The notes beneath the pieces are model-generated. The model did no database searches. It was given only the letters and a program-made list of their open reading frames with translations, and was not told the origin of the DNA. Source: Sternotherus odoratus (taxonomy: Eukaryota; Chordata; Testudines; Kinosternidae). Taken from it: DNA of 64,000 nucleotides. The stretch spans positions 85,540,712 to 85,604,711 of the forward strand of contig JAVMKO010000009.1 in NCBI GenBank assembly GCA_032164245.1. The letters run 5' to 3'. How positions within the stretch are numbered: position 1 is the first letter of the stretch; each line of letters starts with the position of its first letter. A program made the translations under genes and the position numbers. Shown one piece after another: positions 56,523-64,000 of this stretch.

Positions 56523-59500
56523 ATGAACTGTACATTATCAGTACCTACACAGATGATTGTGGGTGTGTCTTCCACTACATTCCCTTGCTTTAACATTTAC
56601 ACTTAGACTCATTTATTAACAATCTAATATAATTACCTGATTTTCCTACCAATCACTATTTTCATATACTTGAGGGGTCCAAAATTCTCATGAAAATAAT
56701 CAGTAGAGTAGCTTTTGTAAAATGCAGGAATATTTCGGTAAAAACAAAGGGCTTTACACACTCATAACAAGTCTGTGTGCAAAAGACATTTCCCACTCCC
56801 CCAAATTCTGACAATCTGGTCAAAGTTGGGTATTTTTCCACAGTAACAGCACAAGGCACATCCCTCATACCATGACACCTCTTCTGCCACATTTCAAGAC
56901 CCTCTTACAAAACAGAGAGGCACTAGAGCGTCTTAGGTAAATGGTGATGTTTTAAAAGTGGGCAACATTCCACCCCACTCCAACCCCCCCAATCTCATTC
57001 TCAGAAATGGTTGAATCATTTTTGCTGAAGCTTTCCAAAGATATTTGCCCTGAGGAAGACACCTAGCATAGAAGATTCCATGTTGAATGGAAAAGTTGGG
57101 CAAAGCTGTGACTGAAAATGGTCTTCACTGTTGGGCAGTCTGAACTCTAGGTAGTGCTACCAGCTCAATTCACTCTTCTTTTGTTTGCCTGAGGCCACTG
57201 ACAGGTAGACAAAGGGAGTTGACTCTTAAAGCTGGTGTAATTTAGATTATTAAGAGAGGAGTTTAACCATTCATGCTCACCTACATTAGAAAACTAGCTT
57301 ATTCCTCCCCACCTATCCTCCACCTTTTCCCTCCAAGCGCATTACACATCTTTGTGCCCTCGAACAGAACACAACGTTTACTAGGCTTCCCCAGTGTGTC
57401 CTTCCACCTGCTCCATTACAGTATGGGGAATCACAGTGCCACCCTGCTAGTGAAAAGGTCCTAGTTGGGTCAAAGTTAGTACATACACCCCCACTGTTTC
57501 CCAAGGTAGAGGAGTCCTCGGGTCTACTCTTACTCATGTGGTAATCAAGCATACCCTCTACAAGTGTAAGGTTAAACAAGACAAGAGAATTTAAAAATGC
57601 AGTTGTTTTATCCCCATTTATGCACTTTACTTTTTGCTTTTCTTATCTTTGAAAATTAAAATCCATGCAAGTATTTTCACCTTCAGTTGCAGTGATGAGA
57701 CAGGGATTTCTAAACCGCCGTTTCATTGTTCAGTTATGGAAGCATTTCTCTGGTTCCTACACAAAATAGGGCATGTCTAAATTGATCATCTCTATAAACA
57801 TAGTTAGACCAAGTCAATTTGCCAACTCAGCTTTCATTTAAAGAAAAATTGGAGGGTTCTAGTCCTCACGCTTGCAGAGGAAACCATAACTATGAACCAA
57901 GAGCACCCTAAAATCAAAAAGGAAAGAACCTTATGAGTCAAGCTTTAAAAAAAGCCATTATTTTTGAACATTTGGGTCTAGCACTAGGAAGAACCAGTTG
58001 CCTGTCTGCCTGCAAAGGCCAGAATATATCCAATTTGCAGAAGCATCGCATTTCTGGATACGCTTATGGAGAAATGGCCATCCTGCCAGAAGGCAGAACT
58101 ATCGGATCCTAGGGTTTCTTCTTTGTGATCTGGTAAGTACAGCTATGTCTAGCTCATCCTACATGCAACCCAGACAAGCCATTGACCAATACAAGCACAA
58201 TCAACACCATCGGTATCAAACTGATTAGTGAACAGAATGACTCAGGGTAATACAAGATCTTTCCACCTCTAGAGACTTATGCCTGTCCAGAACAATGAAC
58301 TGAAGCTTCATGTGATGACTTCTAGTTTCCAATTCCTTAGCAGCAACTGCAAAATGCACTGTCCAGTTCAGCGGATACTCACCCAACTGGAGTCCAGTGG
58401 TGCTGCTGGAGCTTGTGACTGAGGTGCACTGGCTAGACTACTGGGGGGCCTACAGCCCACCAAGCCGGTCCGAATTATTACTGGGGCACCTACTAGTGCT
58501 ATTCATTTCCATTTGCACACTCATCATGGAACAAATTTAGAAGAACCCCTCATTTGTTCCAGGGTCACAACATGCAGACATATTGGCTTCACAGTGGTTT
58601 AATATGAACAGAAGTTGGACATTACATTATCAGACAGCAGAATGAAGACAGTTTGTGAATTAAAGCCCCACATCAAGATATATACACAGCGGGAACAGCC
58701 TTCAATCACTCAGCACTTGTGCATGAATGAAGGGAGTTTTAAAAAAGTGACTAATAGATCAAAAAGGCAGCAGATTGCTTCAGACAACAGAAAGTCAGCG
58801 AGGCAGGACCATACATGCCACTTCAATCTAAAAAGCAGAGCAGCTGGTCAGTGCTGAGTACTTCTTTGCAGAGATCAGAGAGGAAAGGAGCACCCCTCTC
58901 CTTGTTTGCATCACAAGTCAAAGAGCCACATCTCAAGCTGGCTCTGAATTCAGTGCCAAGATTATATTTCATGCACATTTTCCATCAGCCACTCCTCAAT
59001 TCGGGTCACTCCCAGGAGCAGCTCTCTGGGCTGCTTCACTGACTTACTCATTTGGGTTTTTCCAGCTTTATGCATTCCACCCCGAGACACTGAAGTTCCT
59101 CACTGGAAAAAAATCCACAAACGGGGGGAATAGCGGTTGCCCTGGTGGATACGTCTGGCAGGAATCTTTGTGGATACAGTGGGGGGCCTAGTCATCCCAT
59201 TTCTTCGTGAAGTCAGAAAGAGGTCAGGTCACTGCACAGAGACAACTCAGAGAAGTTAGGAACTGCCTCCCTCTAGAACCAAGACACTTCCTGCTTCTTG
59301 ACATAGCGCACTTTCTCCAGAGTTGACCTCCTCTGCTAAGTTCTTAGTGATCCCGGGCCTGACTTCTGGGGAACCCCTGAGCAAAGAGATCAACTTAATC
59401 TTCTATGGTTATTCCAAGGGAATGTGCATTTGCAGTGCATCAGCAGTTCACTTTTAAAGAGAAACTACCCGACTAATTCCCAAGTTTCTTCTCCCCGATG

Positions 59501-60646
59501 CGAAAGCATGCCCGGCCTACAAAGCCACCACGGGGGGCAAGGGAGACATGAAAAGGATGGGCTGAGGTTGGCTGATGCTTTTGCTGCCATTCTAAAGGCA
59601 GATTGCCAGTGCAGATTTCTGGTCCCAAATCTCCTGCCTCCAGACTTAGGTGACTGGAATGCTTCTGCATGGGAGCTAAACAGCAGCCACTCCGCACTAT
59701 GCAGTCAGAGAGTAACTGTGCCCTGTTCCCCCCCCCCCCCCCCCATTCTCTCCTCTCAGTGATGGGCAGGACCTTTCCCTCTAGGTACAGGGATGGGAGC
59801 CAAGTCTTTGGCGAGACAAGGCCAGTGCAACTCTGTTGACATCCTCTGCAGCATACCAGTCAAGCACAAGCTGTGGCAATTTCTGAACTCATCAGCTGTC
59901 CATGCTCTGCTGCCTGGGCAGCCCAGTCCAACCCCACACCACCACCAGGCTGCACTCGCAGAGCGCCTAGCAAACTCACCGACCGTGCAAACACCCCCAA
60001 GCTGCCAGCAGCATGCTAGAGAGGAGAAGGATAAACACCGCTATGCTGAGCAGGCCCGTAACGCAGGAGATCGGAGCAGGGTCAGAGTGGAATCGTGGGT
60101 CTCGGCACTGGCAGAGCGCACAGATGAAGGTTTATCGCAGGGATAAAGACGGGACTGGACATCCTACCTGGCACCTGCTTGCTCAGTTTTGGGTTAAACC
60201 CTACTAACATCCGAAAACTTGCTGCAGTCACTGACCTATATGACAATCACTGTTCTGCCCTGGTGTTCTTTATAATGCTTGAGGTCGCATGGACGGGGGT
60301 GAAGAACGAGGCTGGAAGGCCATCTTATACCCCTTTTCACAGGGAAGAGGCAGCCCCATCACATTGTAATAATGCCCTAAGACCGTTCATGCTCCACCCT
60401 CACCCCTACTCACTCCTGCCACTAGGTGCACAACAGCAGATTCATGGCTTAAATCTTCACCCCCTTCGGCAGATATCAAAGCTCATCTGAACACAACACT
60501 GCTGCCAGATACCAAAAAGAAAAATACTGGACAAACGGGGAGGTTCAGAGAGGAAAATCTGGTTCAGGAGAGACAGATTTAGTGTAAAAATAAATGTCAT
60601 TTCTGCAGGAGGGTGGGTGGAATGGAGGAAGACACAGCAGGATCTC
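56517..60646 (-). other. SNX12: Probable long 3' UTR of SNX12
   Basis: 4.1 kb of unique, AT-richer sequence between the SNX12 stop and a minus-strand AATAAA at 56517-56522, followed by a T-rich downstream stretch. No gene or familiar repeat interrupts it except a C run near 59733. Extent is inferred; an earlier poly(A) site is possible. Confidence 0.4.
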
Positions 60647-60749
60647 CTACTGGCGGACTTTCCCTGGGACGTAATTCCTATCTAGAGTTTCCTCTTGCAG
60701 GAACATGTGTAAGCAGCGCTCGTTCTGTGCCAGCGGGTGTCCAGCGATT
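60647..60749 (-). CDS. SNX12: SNX12 last coding exon
   Basis: 103 nt: IAGHPLAQNERCLHMFLQEE, TLDRNYVPGKVRQ, then TAG at 60647-60649. Acceptor TTCCCTTGCAG. Confidence 0.92.
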
Positions 60750-61909
60750 CTGCAAGGGAACAGGGAGGAGCAGAGGTTAGCACGCATGCACCAGCTGGAG
60801 CCTCTTCTGGAGAGAAGGCCTCAGAGCCATGTGGAGAGAAGGGTCCAGTCCACTCCCATTAGGGGCAGGGGAAGAGAGAAGCTGCAGAACTTACACATGT
60901 TGCCAGTCAGATTCTGTACACATGGACCATGCACCTAATCAGCTCTGCTAAGGACAGAGAGGCGGGTGCATAACTCATCTCCCCACTGCCAGACAATCAG
61001 CTCTACGAGGACAGAGCTGCTTGTGACAACAGCAGTGATGGTCAGCTCTGCAGCCTCACGCTACCAGACTAGCACGAGAGGAAAATGGCAGGCCCAGGAT
61101 TTTACACGCTTCAGTGCCACATGGACATGCGGAGAAGTATCTAACCAATCTCTCCCTCAGGACAACAGTGCTGCAGACAAATTGCGCTGAGCCCCCGGGG
61201 GAGACGGGAACATTGTGTTGCACATCAGTGCTCCCTTTACAAAGGGCTTCCTTCCAAGCTGCCCCTTGATTATCCAGCCAGAATGATGGTGACTGAAGTG
61301 TGGGTGGCAGTGGATTGAGACTCCAGAACAGACATCGGGACAACCCTCCTCCCCATCCCTGTTCCTAGGGCCATTAACCAGCATATCAAGTATAGGGCAG
61401 GCCCAGGACATGAAGCTTACTTGTTAATAAACTGTTCTAGTCCCTGCCTCCTCTCCTCAATGAAAGACTCCTCGAAGATCCCCTCATCTCCTCGAAATGG
61501 AAGCTGTCGTTTCAAGGCTTTTCCAGGCAGCGGTGGCACAACAATCTAAAAACAGACGCCAGTGAGAGCTAGCAGAGTAGGAACGGACAGGCCCCCACAG
61601 GCTGTGCTCCTACACTGGTCACTACCTTGCTGGGAGAGCAATGCTGTCAATTCTGGAAGCGCGTCTCATTTCCTGGGATGGCCACCCACAGCAGCCTCTC
61701 CTGCAGACCTGCACAGACTGTTCTCCTAGGCCCAAGCTAGTTAAAACCGGGCTGTTCAGAAACAGGATTGGCACAAGAGTATCAGGAATAGGTGTGTATG
61801 CAGAGTCCCTCACCTTACTGTCTCGCTCCAGCTCATTCTTCAGCCATTCAAAGTCACTGTATCGCCTCCTCACACAAGACTCTTTCAGTTTGAAGATAGG
61901 GAGGTTTGT
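60647..61909 (-). CDS. SNX12: Sorting nexin 12, last three coding exons (partial gene)
   Basis: Exons 61814-61909, 61421-61545 and 60647-60749 encode 107 residues of a small PX-domain sorting nexin. SNX12 binds phosphatidylinositol 3-phosphate on early endosomes and acts in endosomal sorting, like its paralogue SNX3. The PX lipid-binding motif RRRYSDFEWLKNELERDS is present, followed by the proline-rich turn VVPPLPGKALKRQLPFRGDE, the helix EESFIEERRQGLEQFINK, and the tail NERCLHMFLQEE...NYVPGKVRQ. Borders are TTTCAG|ACA, AAG|GTGAGG, TTTTTAG|ATT, AACAA|GTAAGC, TTGCAG|AAT; phases agree. The N-terminal exons were not found up to 64000. The ending VPGKVRQ and the SLC7A3 neighbour favour SNX12 over SNX3. 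Confidence 0.92.
61421..61545 (-). CDS. SNX12: SNX12 exon, PX C-terminal half
   Basis: 125 nt: IVVPPLPGKALKRQLPFRGD, EGIFEESFIEERRQGLEQFI, NK. Ends in phase 2 at AACAA|GTAAGC. Confidence 0.92.
61814..61909 (-). CDS. SNX12: SNX12 exon, PX core
   Basis: 96 nt, 32 codons, phase 0 at both ends: TNLPIFKLKESCVRRRYSDF, EWLKNELERDSK. The Arg and Tyr of RRYS line the PI3P pocket in PX domains. Confidence 0.92.
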
Positions 61910-64000
61910 CTGAAAGGAAGAAGAGGTTGTTAATTTGCAGATTGCTGTAGAAACCAGCTGACTTTACTGCTTCCGACGGAAGTCTTCAGAGCTGCATTCA
62001 GAAGCCTGAAACCTCTAGACACTCAAGGTATTAGAGGTCAATAAAGAGGGCATATAATGGTGCAATACATGTAAGCATTTGCAAGTCTCCCTGTGTTTTT
62101 TCAGAAAGAAGCAGACGTTTGAGACTACTCTGGGAAGAGAAGAGTGAACTGTTCACCCAGGTGGCCTTCACATTCCATGAGTTATGCTTTCAGGTGCACG
62201 GTCTCCCTTTTGGGGGCATGGATGGTCCCTATGCTTCCATTTGGCAGGTGCTATTTGTAACTTCAAGAAGAGTCCAGGCATCAGCCCTTTCAGATGTTCA
62301 CCCTTATGAATTCCAAACAGCATTACAGAGAGAGATGCATTGCCATTTTGCACCGCGATAGACCTCAACCCAGACTGTAGAACCCTTTCGGAGAGATTGA
62401 GGAAGGAGATAATCCCTGACTACATCCAAGCAACAGGCTCCAGAGACCTTGCTTTAAGATCTCTAAACAGCAGTGGCAACCCTCCCTCTTGCCAGGAAAG
62501 GCTTTTGCACCTCCAGCCTGTGTAGCTTGGATCTAGCCAGAAGCTTGTAGGAATTTTCTCAAAGCTGCATTAACTCTGAAGTCCGATCTCCCACCTGGGG
62601 ATTATGTTAATTCCACCTGCCCAATGCTGACCCCTCCTGAAGAAGTTACAGAACTTTGTGGGGAGGGTGAGGGAGAAGGGCAGGTAACAAAAGATCTTGG
62701 ATGAGCTTTTTAGTGACCAGATACACCCTCATGTTAAACCTATTGCTGCTACAGTTAAACATTTCTTACTAAAGCCCCGATCAGCTTGTAGGTGGTACAT
62801 CTGTTTGGGACTGAGTACAGTGCCAGCAGGGACTAGAACTGCAGAAAAACTCTGGAGAGTTTCCTACTGTTCTCTAGCAGCCACTTCTGGCTGACTGAAG
62901 AACCAACAATGACCGTTTTTTATGTGAGTGGGGAGTATCAACATCCAATCCGCAGATGGAACGTCAGTCATGTAGGGCGTGAGGAGGACAGTAATATTAG
63001 CTAATAAGGGACAGGGATTGTATCTTCCATGGTTTGGAAAGCACCTGCTGCACCGAGTGCAAGAACAACATTCTCCTCTCCCTGTTTTCAGGGAAAGCTT
63101 GGAGCTTCTCAGTCTAACTTATTACTCATGGTGCCACGGCCATGGATGGCACCTTACAAGGACACCCTGCCCCAAAGAGCTCAATGCTTCGGGCAAGACC
63201 AGGCACAGGGATGTTGAGTATGCAAAGTTCTCAACCCCTGATTATGCAGCTGTACTGCAGTCTCCAGGCTGCACTACTTGTTTGTATCAGCATAGCCGTT
63301 TTTAGGACTAGAGTTTGTCTAGGATTGGCAGGTAATTAGACTGGCAACCAAAACACAAAAGCTGTTCAGCACCCAGTTACCTAGGAAGGCTATTAAATAG
63401 CAGCTAGCCAAGACACAACAAAAAGTCCCTCTCCCCTAAATAGTGTTCTCTTCCAATTGGAGCGAATGCCCCTGAAGAGACTGTAGAGCAGCGGTCTTGG
63501 TTTCGGAGCGGTGTGCAAGTGGTACTCTACTTACAGAAAGAGGCATTCCAGCACTAAGGAGGGGCACAAAGTGGCTGCACATGGACTCACTGTTGCCAGC
63601 AGACTCCACCTCAGAGGGACTGAGTGCATAAAACCACTGACTTTGGATCTAAGCAGGACCTCATGCTTCACCACCACCGTTCTTGTTCAGACTGAGACTG
63701 CACCCAGTTCATGGGGTGTAGTGGTGAGGAGACAAGAATTTTTCTTTCCTCGAGAGCCACTTTCTCCGCAGCACTGGACAGGAACCCTCTGTTAGCTACT
63801 GTAGGTGTATCCCTCTCCGAGTTCGGTAGTTCCAGGGGCCTTGGTCAACCCTTTGGAGGTCAGACGGGGGTTTCTACAGGGTTGCAGACTTCCGAGGAAA
63901 GGTTGTGCGGAGATCCTACCCCTTCATCACTATGCTCAAGTCAGAATACAGCCATGGCAACAAGATGATAAAGCCTGTTTCCCTGGACAGCACTTGGCTG
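61910..64000 (-). other. SNX12: SNX12 intron, open at the window edge
   Basis: No SNX12 N-terminal exon (the part before TNLPIF) was found on the minus strand. No repeat is recognised. Confidence 0.5.

Overview
The window looks like nuclear DNA of a reptile, most likely a turtle. It has spliced genes with small exons and GT-AG introns, CpG-rich promoters, CR1 LINEs, Tx1/L1-like and RTE LINE pieces, a PIF/Harbinger DNA transposon, several hAT-type elements with 8-bp target duplications, solo LTRs, MIR-type SINEs and long GC-rich minisatellites. Nothing prokaryotic or plasmid-like is present. The taxon call rests on the repeat mixture and is an inference.

Four genes are supported. (1) 658-1592, plus strand: the last two coding exons of a nuclear cap-binding protein subunit 2-like gene (NCBP2/NCBP2L), with a poly(A) signal at 2188. 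(2) 11363-20877, minus strand: the complete 11-exon coding region of a cationic amino acid transporter, best called SLC7A3. All splice phases agree and the protein is 636 aa. A candidate non-coding first exon and CpG-rich promoter lie near 27470-27600. (3) 41090-53719, minus strand: an unrecognised multi-exon gene of about 860 aa or more. Its long first exon is Pro/Ser/Arg-rich and its C-terminus is coiled-coil; the promoter carries several CCAAT boxes, and AATAAA follows the last exon. (4) 60647-61909, minus strand: the last three coding exons of SNX12, whose 5' exons lie beyond the window. SLC7A3 and SNX12 are also neighbours on the same strand of the human X chromosome (from memory), which supports both calls and makes the gene between them notable.

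Layout: 1-2.2 kb NCBP2-like 3' end; 2.2-10.9 kb intergenic with MIR, CR1 and hAT fragments; 10.9-27.6 kb SLC7A3, with a 45-bp minisatellite in one intron and LINE pieces in intron 1; 26.4-32.3 kb two tandem arrays flanking the putative SLC7A3 promoter, the larger being about 4.7 kb of a 33-bp G-rich unit; 32.7-39 kb nested DNA transposons and LTRs; 40.7-53.7 kb the coiled-coil gene, with RTE, hAT, CR1 and LTR insertions in its introns; 54-56 kb a decayed Tx1/L1-like LINE; 56.5-61.9 kb SNX12 with a probable long 3' UTR; 61.9-64 kb SNX12 intron.

The genes do not form one pathway: mRNA cap binding, cationic amino acid uptake, a possible cell-cycle or cytoskeletal protein, and endosomal sorting. 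The very long open frames at 27.2-32.7 kb on both strands are by-products of a stop-free repeat, not genes.
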